Assembly (NCBI GenBank): GCA_035999765.1
Contig: CP108521.1
Coordinates: 10,540,001-10,604,000, forward strand
Source: Streptomyces sp. NBC_01231
GTDB lineage: Bacteria > Actinomycetota > Actinomycetes > Streptomycetales > Streptomycetaceae
Reading direction: 5' to 3'
DNA length: 64,000 bases
Shown: piece by piece, positions 41,029-48,857 of the stretch
Position numbering within the stretch: position 1 is the stretch's first letter
How the letters are laid out: each line of letters opens with the position of its first letter
The notes under the pieces: generated by a model
What the model was told of the DNA's origin: nothing
The model's database searches: none
What the model saw: the letters and a program-made list of their open reading frames with translations, nothing else
Position numbers and translations under genes: made by a program

Positions 41029-42213
41029 TCAGCGCGAGCCGGCGCGGCGAATACGCGCCCGCAGCTTCGGGAACTGCTCGAGGGCGTTGGTCCGCTCGAG
41101 AGCGATCCGCTGGCGTCGGCTGTAGACCTCATCGACGGTCGGTTCGGGGTCGCCTGCCTTGAGATTCGGCAGGCTGCCCTTGAGGAAGGGCATCGTCTCG
41201 ACGTTGTCGGCCGCGTAGAGGTGGCGGGTCGCGGGCCAGTCGCTGCCGAACATGATGTGGCTGTCGGGCACCAGCGACGACAGCGGCTCCAACTGCGCGG
41301 CGGTGAACGCCTGTGCGTCGTCGAAGAACATCCGCTTGATGTACTTGAGGGGGCCTTCCGGCAGCACCTCGTTGAACGGCGGGAAGGCCGAGTGCCGTGT
41401 CGCGAGCCGGTAGGCCAGGAACGGCAGGGCCCCGCCGGAGTGCGTGAAGTGCCAGCGGATGTTCGGGTAGTCCCGCAGGACACCGTTGTAGATCAGGCTC
41501 GTCATCGCACGGGTCGCATCGAACGTGTACTCGAAGACGTTGTTCCCGGCCGGGATGTCGGGGCCGAAGCAGAGCTTCGGAGCCGGGTTCACGTCCGGAC
41601 CCGTCGGGTGGACGTAGACGTAGGCACCGCGGTCATTGAGGATCTCGTACAGGGGCGCGAAGGAAGGATCCCCCAGGTAGGTGCCCTTGTAGTTGGTGAG
41701 CAGGCAGATGCCGTCGAGGTCCAGTTCGCCGAGCGCGCGGTCAATCTCGGCCACCGAGCCCTCGATGTCGGGCATCGGGGTGACCGCGAAGATCCCGAAC
41801 CGGTCACCACGGGTCTGCACGAGGTCGCGGGCGTAGTCGTTGACCGCGCGGGCGGTGGCGCGCCGGTCGTCGACCGGGCCGACGGTGACCTGGAGGTCGC
41901 CGAAGGACAGGACGCTGGCCTGGATCCGGTACTCGTCCATGAAGGCCACGTGCCGATCGACCGACCACGGACCGTACGCCCCGGTAATGGCCCCGAGCAG
42001 TCCGTAGCGCTTCAGGTAGTCGTTGTACACGTCGGGCGAGTAATGCGCGTGGGTATCGATACGCCAGTTGCCCTTCGGCAGCCCCGAGCCGGACGGTGCC
42101 GCCTCCCCAGTAGCCATGGCAGCCGGCATCGCGGCCGCTGCCGCCCCGACAAGCGCCGCGGCCGATGCCCCTTCGATCATCCTTCGACGCGAGATCTTCT
42201 GTCGCAGGTTCAT
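41029..42213 (-). CDS. Tat-exported amidohydrolase (amidohydrolase_2 family)
   Basis: TIM-barrel metal hydrolase/decarboxylase of 394 aa with a twin-arginine signal (SRRRMIEG, then an Ala-rich hydrophobic core to about residue 37). Metal ligands: DTHAHY (His55, His57), YVHPTGP, FTHSGG and FGSDWP. The family includes gamma-resorcylate and ACMS decarboxylases and lactonases; secreted members are less common. The export signal means it acts outside the membrane on a small organic acid or lactone. GAGGGGA lies before the ATG. Confidence 0.87.
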   Translation of the reverse strand: MNLRQKISRRRMIEGASAAALVGAAAAAMPAAMATGEAAPSGSGLPKGNWRIDTHAHYSPDVYNDYLKRYGLLGAITGAYGPWSVDRHVAFMDEYRIQASVLSFGDLQVTVGPVDDRRATARAVNDYARDLVQTRGDRFGIFAVTPMPDIEGSVAEIDRALGELDLDGICLLTNYKGTYLGDPSFAPLYEILNDRGAYVYVHPTGPDVNPAPKLCFGPDIPAGNNVFEYTFDATRAMTSLIYNGVLRDYPNIRWHFTHSGGALPFLAYRLATRHSAFPPFNEVLPEGPLKYIKRMFFDDAQAFTAAQLEPLSSLVPDSHIMFGSDWPATRHLYAADNVETMPFLKGSLPNLKAGDPEPTVDEVYSRRQRIALERTNALEQFPKLRARIRRAGSR

Positions 42214-42319
42214 TTCCAGTTCCCCTCTTCGTTCTGTGTGCGAGTCAGGTCGTATGTGTGTGCGTCACGGCGCCGTCGCCAGGCGGGCAGGGCCCGCGCA
42301 GGACGGCGGATGGGGCCGG

Positions 42320-42470
42320 TGCCGTGCCAAAGGGGCAGGCCGGTGTCCCGGTTGGGCTGGGCGGCGATGGTCCCCGCCGTGATGGAGACCGCCGTTTCCA
42401 CGGGCTTGCGTGCGCGCGGTCCAGGCCGATCGGGGAGTGCAAGCGGGCAAGTCGCTCCTCGGCTGGGTCG
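42320..42470 (-). pseudogene. frameshifted XdhC C-terminal fragment
   Basis: One minus frame reads AEERLARLHSPIGLD; the next frame continues KPVETAVSITAGTIAAQ. Together they match the HSPIGLDLGARTPEETAVSIAAEI segment of XdhC xanthine-dehydrogenase maturation proteins, split by a frameshift. No N-terminus remains. Confidence 0.6.
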
Positions 42471-42747
42471 GCCGCTGCCAACGGTCGATGCGGCGCTCAT
42501 ACGGGGGAACCCCATGGCGTCGACGTGACCGCGCCGACCGGTGGTCGGCTGTGGAGCGGACCCGCGAGCAACGCCGCCGGTCCGCCGCCGCTGCCCCTCA
42601 CACAGGCCGTGAACAGGCCTGCGGTTCCTTCATGCAGCATGTGATCGCCGACCGCCCGCCCAACGGGGTCGACGTGCCTGGCCGAATCCAGACGACGGAA
42701 CGCGCCGAGCACGACGGGACCGGACAGCGCGGTGTGAACCGGCGTGG

Positions 42748-42867
42748 TCAGGTGCCGCACAGCAGGGTGATCAACGGTGTCCATCGGCGGGATGAGGAGT
42801 GCGTGCATGACCGCCAGACAACAGCCGCCTCATAAGGCACGTACCACTGAGCCCATGAAGCTTCCAT
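42748..42867 (-). CDS. possible small protein 2 within a duplicated element
   Basis: A 39-codon frame starting MEASWAQWYVPYEAAVVW and ending PLITLLCGT, homologous along its length to 38448-38570. The ATG is inside the same GCTTC-ATG-GAAGC inverted repeat. Whether it is translated is unknown. Confidence 0.35.
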   Translation of the reverse strand: MEASWAQWYVPYEAAVVWRSCTHSSSRRWTPLITLLCGT

Positions 42868-42904
42868 GAAGCGAATCGCCGGACTGGCGCCCACTTCCTG
42901 CAGC
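42749..42904. repeat. 155-bp dispersed repeat, copy 2
   Basis: Partner of 38451-38608, same orientation, with the same landmarks in the same order. Confidence 0.85.
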
Positions 42905-43309
42905 TGTCTCCTGCTTCTTCCAGATTCGGGTGCCGCCCGCGGCCGCCGTGCTGAGGAAAGTGATGCGGAAGGTGAGACGCTGCCATCCGGCGGGCTCAGG
43001 TCGGTGGTCGACCACACACGCACGATCGGCCAACCGCCGTCGGCGAGCATTTCCAGGAGGACCTGGCGGCGCCGCATGTGCGGACGCGGGCGCTGGGTGG
43101 CGGCCATGCAGGGTGTGCGCTTGCGCTCGGCAGCGGGCGACGAGGCTCGCCGCACTACCTCCCGGCTGATCGCGCCTCCACGGCGATCCATGGCTCACCG
43201 ACGCGGGACTGGCCCGGTACTTGTCCCGGACTCATCGGGGGCGGTGACGGGTTGACATGGAGTGGGGCCACGCAGCTGTTCGCCGCGTGGCCCCATGCGT
43301 GGTGTGCGT
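42905..43309 (-). other. possible decayed gene, unrecognised
   Basis: One minus frame has RRQVLLEMLADGGWPIVRVW and a second frame continues PAGWQRLTFRITFLST, which together look like a frameshifted protein segment. The family was not recognised. The rest of the stretch shows nothing. Confidence 0.3.
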
Positions 43310-44104
43310 TCAGGCGTGGTGCTTGCCGAGGAAGTCGGTGATGAGTTGCAGCCATTCGTCGGTGCGCTCGAGCATGGGCAGGTGGCCGGTGGGGATGTCC
43401 GCGAGTTGGGCGCCGGGGATGGTCTGGGCGAGGTGGCGGTGCAGGTTCGTGGAGACGAGTCGGTCGTCGGTGGTGGAGATGACCAGGGTGGGGACGGTGA
43501 TGGCGGCGAGGTCGTCCCGGACGTCGAGCTGGCCGACGAGGTCGGTCTGTTCGGAGCTGCCGTCGGCCGCGCCGGCGGCGACGTAGCCGAGGGTCTGCTG
43601 GAGTTGCTCGGCGGGCATCGATTCCAGTGCCTGGGTGCCGAGGGCCATCATGAGCTGGAATTGGGCGAGGAGTTCGGGGTCGCCGGAGGCGGCGATCTTG
43701 CTCCAGACCGAGGAGGCGAGGGCGAGCCGGTTGTCGCGGTGGGGGAAGGCGGCGGTCAGGACGAGTGCGGTGACGCGTTCGGGGTGGCGGGTGGCGGCGC
43801 GGATGGCGACCGGGCCGCCGAGGGAGTAGCCGGACACGGCGAAGTGGTCGAGGCCCTCTGCGTCGGCGGCGGCGATGAGTTGGTCGGCGAGGTCGTCGAC
43901 GGTCAGGGGGGTGGTGGAGCGGGGGGTGTCGCCGCTGCCGGGGTAGTCGATGCCGACGATGGTGTGGCGGGCGGCGAGGGCTTTAAGGACGGGGCCGTAG
44001 GTGCCGGCCAGGCTGCTGCCGGCGCCGTGGGCGAGGAGCAGGCCGGGGCCGGAGCCGAGGCGGGTGCGGGCGTAGGTGGGTTCGGCCAGGGTGTGAGGTG
44101 ACAT
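43310..44104 (-). CDS. alpha/beta hydrolase controlled by the divergent TetR
   Basis: Alpha/beta hydrolase of 264 aa: LAHGAGSSLAG (about residues 24-34, oxyanion), SGYSLGG (about 91-97, nucleophile Ser), and GHLPML (about 240-245, catalytic His). The likely acid lies in TTDDR (about 211-215). Resembles small-ester/lactone hydrolases. The TetR gene at 44263 is divergent, and two matching 19-nt palindromes sit between them, so substrate-induced expression is likely. Confidence 0.88.
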   Translation of the reverse strand: MSPHTLAEPTYARTRLGSGPGLLLAHGAGSSLAGTYGPVLKALAARHTIVGIDYPGSGDTPRSTTPLTVDDLADQLIAAADAEGLDHFAVSGYSLGGPVAIRAATRHPERVTALVLTAAFPHRDNRLALASSVWSKIAASGDPELLAQFQLMMALGTQALESMPAEQLQQTLGYVAAGAADGSSEQTDLVGQLDVRDDLAAITVPTLVISTTDDRLVSTNLHRHLAQTIPGAQLADIPTGHLPMLERTDEWLQLITDFLGKHHA

Positions 44105-44189
44105 GGTGACTGCCTTTCGGGTGCGTGCTGAGCCGTTGCGTACTGAGTCGTAGGAATCATCCGTTGCGTGTGATTACCTCTCCAGGTTT

Positions 44190-44208
44190 ATCACACGCTG
44201 CGTATGAT
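44190..44208. promoter_or_regulatory. TetR operator 1 (19-nt near-perfect palindrome)
   Basis: ATCACACGC-T-GCGTATGAT: arms pair at 8 of 9 positions. A half-site GCGTGTGAT occurs at 44166-44174. Confidence 0.8.
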
Positions 44209-44224
44209 TTGAGCTGTGACGTCA

Positions 44225-44243
44225 ATCACACGCGCCGTATGAT
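44225..44243. promoter_or_regulatory. TetR operator 2
   Basis: ATCACACGC-G-CCGTATGAT, differing from operator 1 at two positions, centred 35 nt from it and 20 nt before the TetR start. Confidence 0.8.
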
Positions 44244-44262
44244 GTGCCGGTAGGGTGGCGGC

Positions 44263-44862
44263 ATGAAGCAGCCCCTGCACCGCCGTCAGCCGACCCCGGG
44301 CAACCCGCGCGTGCAGCGCACCCGCAACCGCGTGCTGGCCGTCGCGCGAGACCTGCTGCCTCAGGTCGGACCGGCGGGACTGACCTATGCCCTGCTGGCC
44401 GAGCGGGCGGACGTCACCCGCCAGACCCTCTACCGGCACTGGCCCACCCGGGCCGCACTGCTCTTCGACCTCGTCCTCGAAGGCCCCGACCTCGGCACCT
44501 ACCCCGAACCGGGCAGCGACGTGGGCGCCGTGGCCACCGCCTGGCTCAAGAGCCTGCGCGCCGGAGTCAGCGTGCCGGCCGTACGCACCGCGGCCCTGGC
44601 CGTCACCGCCCAGGCCGATCACGACCCCGACAGCGCCCGGGCACTCGCCCGCATCGGCGAAGACCGCCACGCAGGCTTCAACAGGCTGCTGGAGCCTGCG
44701 GGTGTCCAGATCGGCGAAGACGAGTTCACCCTGCTGTACGGGCCCGTCCTCGCCCGGCTCTTCCTCGACCGCGGCCAGGTCACCGACACCTTCATCGACG
44801 CCGTCGTGGCCCAGTGGCTCACCATGCTGAAGCGCACCGACGCACCGCAGGACTCCCAGTAG
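44263..44862 (+). CDS. TetR-family regulator divergent to the alpha/beta hydrolase
   Basis: TetR regulator of 199 aa with HTH about residues 17-63 (RVLAVARDLLPQVGPAGLTYALLAERADVTRQTLYRHWPTRAALL) and a TetR_C_16-like C-terminal domain. ATG preceded by GGTAGGGTGGCGG. The paired palindromes in the shared promoter predict that it represses both itself and the hydrolase. Confidence 0.92.
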   Translation: MKQPLHRRQPTPGNPRVQRTRNRVLAVARDLLPQVGPAGLTYALLAERADVTRQTLYRHWPTRAALLFDLVLEGPDLGTYPEPGSDVGAVATAWLKSLRAGVSVPAVRTAALAVTAQADHDPDSARALARIGEDRHAGFNRLLEPAGVQIGEDEFTLLYGPVLARLFLDRGQVTDTFIDAVVAQWLTMLKRTDAPQDSQ

Positions 44863-44959
44863 TCGTCACCGCAAGCCCATGACAAGGGCCAACCGGAATA
44901 ACCGCGTTCTGGCAGTGAAACCGGATTCGTGTCAACCCGTCATGGCCCCCGCCCAGTCG

Positions 44960-45220
44960 GTCCTCGCCCCCCGCTGCCGAGCGCTACCGCACACTGCTGG
45001 CAGGGCAGCAGATGCTCGTCGTCCTGGACAACACCGCCAGTGCCCAGCAGGTGAGTGACCTCCTGCCGAGCGGCGTGCGCTGTGCCATCACCATCATCAC
45101 CAGCCGGACGACCATGGCGGAACTGTCCGGCCGTCGGCTCCCGCCAGGCGTACTGGACCCCGCGACGGGGCTCGAATTGCTGCGCGAGATGCTGGGCGGG
45201 TCTCGCCGCCGGCCACTGGG
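44960..45220 (+). pseudogene. NB-ARC fragment of an AfsR/SARP-type regulator
   Basis: The frame reads AERYRTLLAGQQMLVVLDNT then ASAQQVSDLLPSGVRCAITIITSR, matching the Walker B region (LVVLDNAxSAEQVRPLLP) and following segment of AfsR-like NB-ARC ATPases. Both the SARP DNA-binding domain and the C-terminus are missing. Confidence 0.65.
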
Positions 45221-45239
45221 CCGCCGACGAGGCCGAGAA

Positions 45240-45660
45240 GCGCGGCCGCCGCAACGAGCTTGGGGTCCATCGTGCTCACCAGGTCGACGAGGCGGGTGCT
45301 GCGGATCATCCGGGGCGGGAAGCCGCAGTCGTCAAGGACGTGGGAAGGATGGGCAGTTGACGCCGGGCCCTGCCCGGCCTGCGTTCCTTGGGTGATCAGC
45401 ACGTGCGGGTTGTCCTCCGCCATGCCTCGTGATGGGCTAGGCACCACTGCAGCGCCGTCCAGGGGTGGGATCCAGGGGAACGGGATGGGGCCGCTTTCCG
45501 AGCCGGACCGTCTGGGCGTGCTGGTCGATGTCGTTGATCTGCAGCATCCGTACCTCTGAGCTGGAAGCGCCGTGCAGCAGCGCGAGCATGCCCACCACCG
45601 CCTCGTGCGGATGCACGTGCTCGTCGGTCGTCCGGCGCCGGAACAGCTCGCGCTGTTGGT
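45240..45660 (-). pseudogene. tyrosine-recombinase-like (integrase) remnant, several frames
   Basis: In different minus-strand frames one reads PHEAVVGMLALLHGASSSEV with QINDIDQH, then a WTALQWCLAHHEAW segment, then GFPPRMIRSTRLVDLVSTMD. These match successive parts of Streptomyces integrase-like proteins. At least two frameshifts separate them and the catalytic Tyr region was not found. Confidence 0.6.
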
Positions 45661-45745
45661 CGAGGGCGAGGGCTGATCAACGCCAGCCACCAGGTCATCA
45701 TGAACGGCCCCAGCTTTCGACCCAACAAGCGTCCCGGGAAGGGAG

Positions 45746-45765
45746 GTTAGTCTCACGAGACCAAC
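45746..45765. promoter_or_regulatory. palindrome before the 122-aa gene
   Basis: GTTAGTCTC and GAGACCAAC arms (8 of 9 paired) around AC, 15 nt before the start codon; it could bind a repressor at the ribosome site. Confidence 0.45.
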
Positions 45766-45780
45766 ATCAAGGAGGTTCGG

Positions 45781-46149
45781 ATGCTGCAAGGAGTACTGAT
45801 CGCCGAGAGCCTACGAGTCGGAGCTCAGCTGACTGGGATCCCCCTGCAGATCACCAAAATGTCGCGGGTCGAGATGTCGGACCCCGGAGATGACCAGCCA
45901 CGGCACTGGACACTCCTGGAATTTTCCGCCGAGGAGTCCGCCGCCCAGCGGCTCGCGGATCAGCTCTCTTCCTGCCTCGCCTCATCGGGAGGTTGGTACA
46001 CCGACTTCCACACCGCTGACGAAACGTTCGTGATCTTTGCCAACAAGGTCTTCCGCTACCCCCGCGGGCAAGCCGAAGGCCGCAGCGAGGCTCAGCGATA
46101 TGGACGCTCTGTCGGCGTCCCCGAGCCGCAACTGGACTGGCAGGTCTGA
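45781..46149 (+). CDS. conserved small hypothetical protein
   Basis: Protein of 122 aa (MLQGVLIAESLRVGAQL...) with no motif I recognise. It has an alpha/beta pattern, no signal peptide or membrane segment. GGWYTDFHTADETFVIFANKVFRYPRG in the middle resembles small Streptomyces proteins often found near integrases and regulators. A textbook AAGGAGG lies six bases before the ATG and a 20-nt palindrome lies just upstream, so it looks expressed and regulated. The surroundings are IS and integrase debris, which suggests horizontal transfer. Confidence 0.75.
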   Translation: MLQGVLIAESLRVGAQLTGIPLQITKMSRVEMSDPGDDQPRHWTLLEFSAEESAAQRLADQLSSCLASSGGWYTDFHTADETFVIFANKVFRYPRGQAEGRSEAQRYGRSVGVPEPQLDWQV

Positions 46150-46183
46150 CCTCGGGCTTCGTGAGAGCGGAGCCCGACTCCAG

Positions 46184-46385
46184 GCCGCGGTCGTCCTGGG
46201 CGAGGCGCTCACGGAAGTCGGCCAGCACGCTGTGATGGAATCCGGGATCGTCCAGCTCCATGGCCACGGTTGCCAGTCGGGCGGGCGAATGCCGGGGGGC
46301 CGTCGCGCGGGTACCAGACCGTGAAGTCCTCGTCGCACCACAGCCCGTCCAACCGGTCTCGCCCCCGCATCGCCGTCGGACCGCC
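46184..46385 (-). mobile_element. IS1182-type transposase N-terminal fragment
   Basis: One minus frame has MRGRDRLDGLWCDEDFTVWY; another has VAMELDDPGFHHSVLADFRE, both from the N-terminal DUF772 region of IS1182-like transposases. The segment between them is partly deleted. Confidence 0.65.
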
Positions 46386-46573
46386 CGGATTGCCCGCCCG
46401 CGCGATCTGCGCGGGCGGAGAAGGAACTTGCTCACCGGAATGGGGATGGAGCGACAACGAACACCTCGACAACTGCGTCGATCTCCGAAACAGCCCCGAG
46501 CATGCCCGCTGATCATGCTGGCGCACCGGGAACTCCAAGATCCCCGACAGAGTCAAGGTGAGCGGCTGTCTTG

Positions 46574-47245
46574 TCACGTCACCGCGGTCAGGGTCGCGTA
46601 GACCACGACATTGCCTTGGTAGCCGGTCTCTTCGGCGTATTCGCCCCCACAGGTGATCACCCGTAGTTCGGGCCGGTGGGAACTGCCGTAGACCTTCTCG
46701 TCTGGAAACGCCTCCTTGTCGTAGAGCTCCACGGCGTCGACGGTGAAGACGGCTGTTCGCTGGTCTGCCCGGGTGATCTCGATGGTGTCGCCCTTGGCCA
46801 GAGCCCCGAGGCGGTAGAAGACCCCGGGGCCTTCCGGAGTGTCGACATGTCCCGTCGTGACGGCTGTCCCCACTGAGCCAGGAGTCGTGCCGTCTCCGTA
46901 CCACCCGGCAAAGCCTGGCATATCGTCCGATGGGGGACGCAGTGCCCCTGTCTCGTCGAGGGTCAGTCCCGTCATTGGGGCATTCACGCCGATGGCGGGG
47001 ACCCACAGCCGGACCGGATCCGACGGGGGCAGCGCCGGCACAGATGGGTACTGGGCCGATGCGGCGCTGCTGGGGCCGGGTCGTACCGAGGGGGAGAGGG
47101 ACTGTGCGGTCGAAGGTTGCGGAGGCTGTTCGCCCCGAAGCGCCGTGCTCACCAGCACCATGCCCGTCACCAGAGCCCAGGCGAGAAACTTGGTGGAGGG
47201 GCTGAACGAGGGAGAAGGATCGACGGGCTCGTCCCCGGGTTTCAT
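46574..47245 (-). CDS. class F-like sortase
   Basis: Membrane-anchored sortase of 223 aa. An N-terminal hydrophobic segment (about residues 18-36) is followed by a Ser/Pro linker and the catalytic barrel from about 76. TGHVDT with His133 and ITCGG with Cys199 give two of the three catalytic residues. The Arg normally found after the Cys is not visible in the 24 residues that follow it, though the NVVVYA strand is present. The ATG at 47245 is chosen with GGAGG ten bases upstream. It follows a gene for a secreted, membrane-anchored protein, a likely partner. Confidence 0.85.
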   Translation of the reverse strand: MKPGDEPVDPSPSFSPSTKFLAWALVTGMVLVSTALRGEQPPQPSTAQSLSPSVRPGPSSAASAQYPSVPALPPSDPVRLWVPAIGVNAPMTGLTLDETGALRPPSDDMPGFAGWYGDGTTPGSVGTAVTTGHVDTPEGPGVFYRLGALAKGDTIEITRADQRTAVFTVDAVELYDKEAFPDEKVYGSSHRPELRVITCGGEYAEETGYQGNVVVYATLTAVT

Positions 47246-47341
47246 CGCTGTAGAGCCTCCGCTTCGGGCCGAATGAGGCGGGGTGATCCTCGAGCCCACG
47301 GACCGACACGGGCCCGGGGGCTGGGACGGCATAGCAGTGCG

Positions 47342-47842
47342 TCAAGTGCGGGCACCGGCCGGGCGGCGGCGCATCTTGATCGCGACCCCGGCGGCGGCTC
47401 CGGCGAGCAGCACCGTCCCGAGGGCAAGTTGCGCGCCCTTGACGTTCGCCGCCCCGAAACCAGCGTCGATCGCGCCGCTGGGGTTGCCGGTGCCGACCCA
47501 GTACTCGCCCGTGATCTTGACTCGGGGCGGGCACTTCAGGGTGACGGTGTAACCACCGGCCTCGGTTCCACCCGGCACCTTGAATTCACCGGTCAGTACG
47601 CCCTCGTGGTCGCCTGGGAGGAGGTGAAACTTGCCTCCTGCCTCAGACTCACCCTTCCCGTAGGTCTCCGCGCCGCAGGCTGTCGTGCTGACGGTGACGG
47701 TAGATCCTGGGGCGGCGTGTCTCGGGCTGATGTGGATACCTGAATCACCGGTGGGGCCGCTCGCGGCCGTTGCGGCCGAGCTTGACAGGCCGACGGCACC
47801 GAGAACCAGACCGATGCCGGTGCCTACAGACTTGATACGCAT
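47342..47842 (-). CDS. secreted, membrane-anchored protein next to the sortase
   Basis: Protein of 166 aa: signal peptide (MRIKSVGTGIGLVLGAVGL, cleavage near Ala27), an Ig-like beta domain about residues 35-110 with two Cys (CGAE and KCPP) that could pair, then a C-terminal hydrophobic helix (about 137-156) and KMRRRP tail. No LPxTG-type motif is visible, so the sortase may not process it. The layout resembles small Streptomyces cell-surface proteins encoded beside class F sortases. Confidence 0.8.
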   Translation of the reverse strand: MRIKSVGTGIGLVLGAVGLSSSAATAASGPTGDSGIHISPRHAAPGSTVTVSTTACGAETYGKGESEAGGKFHLLPGDHEGVLTGEFKVPGGTEAGGYTVTLKCPPRVKITGEYWVGTGNPSGAIDAGFGAANVKGAQLALGTVLLAGAAAGVAIKMRRRPAGART

Positions 47843-48233
47843 GAAGTTCCTCCGAGGAAGCCAGCCGGAATGCGCCGCACCTTTGTAGTGCTCCGCTCAT
47901 GAGGGAACCGACAGACCGTCAGGGCTGCAACACGACATACGGACGAATGGGTCACCGGGCCAGGTCCAGTGACCGCACTTCTTTGATCATTTACGCAGGT
48001 GAGCCACCCGAGGGCGAGATTGGAAAAAATGCACCGGACAGGCGATGAACGGACCAGCGGCCGCCTCCGAGGTGATCTTGGGAAACGCCCGACGCCCTGT
48101 GGCTTCTGCTGCCGCGATTCATCCTCCTGCGCGGCGAGTGACCGACAAGAGCCGTGGATCGGTTGATCCCCGGAACGCGTCATCGGTCTCCAGGTGGGCG
48201 GTGTCCTGCGCGTTTGCCAGGTAGCCGTTCCTG
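47843..48233. other. intergenic gap, nothing recognised
   Basis: 390 nt with no gene; it should contain the promoter of the secreted-protein/sortase unit. Confidence 0.5.
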
Positions 48234-48545
48234 GTGCGGCTGCGTCAGAGTGGCGCAGCAGGAGAGCGACCCCCGTCTCCTCTTCCTCCCTCCGCGCCCG
48301 ACGACGAACCGCTGGTCTCGCAACGGGCTGCCCTGGTATTCCTGGCTTCCGCCTTCATCGGAGTCCTCGTCGGCGTTCTCACTTTCCTCAGCGCCGGGAA
48401 TGTTGCCGGGGCATGGCTCGCGGGGCTGACGGGTGCCGGCGTGAGCACCCTCGTGCTGCACAAACTGGTCCGGCCGGTGATTCCGGCCCCTGTCGCGCCT
48501 CGCGGCACCCATCTCCACCGACCGGTCAGTGAGCATGGAGCGTGA
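48234..48545 (+). CDS. small two-helix membrane protein
   Basis: Protein of 103 aa with a charged N-terminus and two hydrophobic segments (about residues 31-52 and 55-75; ALVFLASAFIGVLVGVLTF and GAWLAGLTGAGVSTLVL). Function unknown. The GTG start is tentative because no strong ribosome site precedes it; a start at a later codon before the first helix is possible. Confidence 0.55.
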   Translation: MRLRQSGAAGERPPSPLPPSAPDDEPLVSQRAALVFLASAFIGVLVGVLTFLSAGNVAGAWLAGLTGAGVSTLVLHKLVRPVIPAPVAPRGTHLHRPVSEHGA

Positions 48546-48748
48546 CGGACAGGCGGATCTGGCACAGCTTCCTATGCTTGTGCTTTATCTTCGGGCGTCA
48601 CGCAGAGTAATACCTTGCTCGTCTGCGCCAGGCACATAGTTTGTCGCCGCCGGAGCGGACCGGGTGCCGCACGTGGCTCGTGTGTGACGGGGTTCAGAAG
48701 GTATCGAGATGAGTTCTGGCAACCCTTCGAGTGCCCGGCCAGCAACGA

Positions 48749-48763
48749 GACGAGACGAGTCGT
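48749..48763. promoter_or_regulatory. operator half-element, exact inverted copy of 48805 site
   Basis: GACGAGACGAGTCGT is the exact reverse complement of 15 nt inside the 27-nt palindrome 50 bases downstream. Confidence 0.6.
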
Positions 48764-48804
48764 ATTGCATCACTCCGGGGGTGTGCATCATGATGATGAC
48801 GCAA

Positions 48805-48831
48805 GATGACGAGACGACTCGTCTCGTCATC
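48805..48831. promoter_or_regulatory. 27-nt perfect palindrome before the hydrolase
   Basis: Arms GATGACGAGACGA and its complement around a single central C, 27 nt before the hydrolase ATG. Length and symmetry suggest a regulator dimer (possibly two). No regulator gene was found next to it. Confidence 0.75.
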
Positions 48832-48857
48832 GAGTCGTGGATGTAGGGAGCGGTGCC

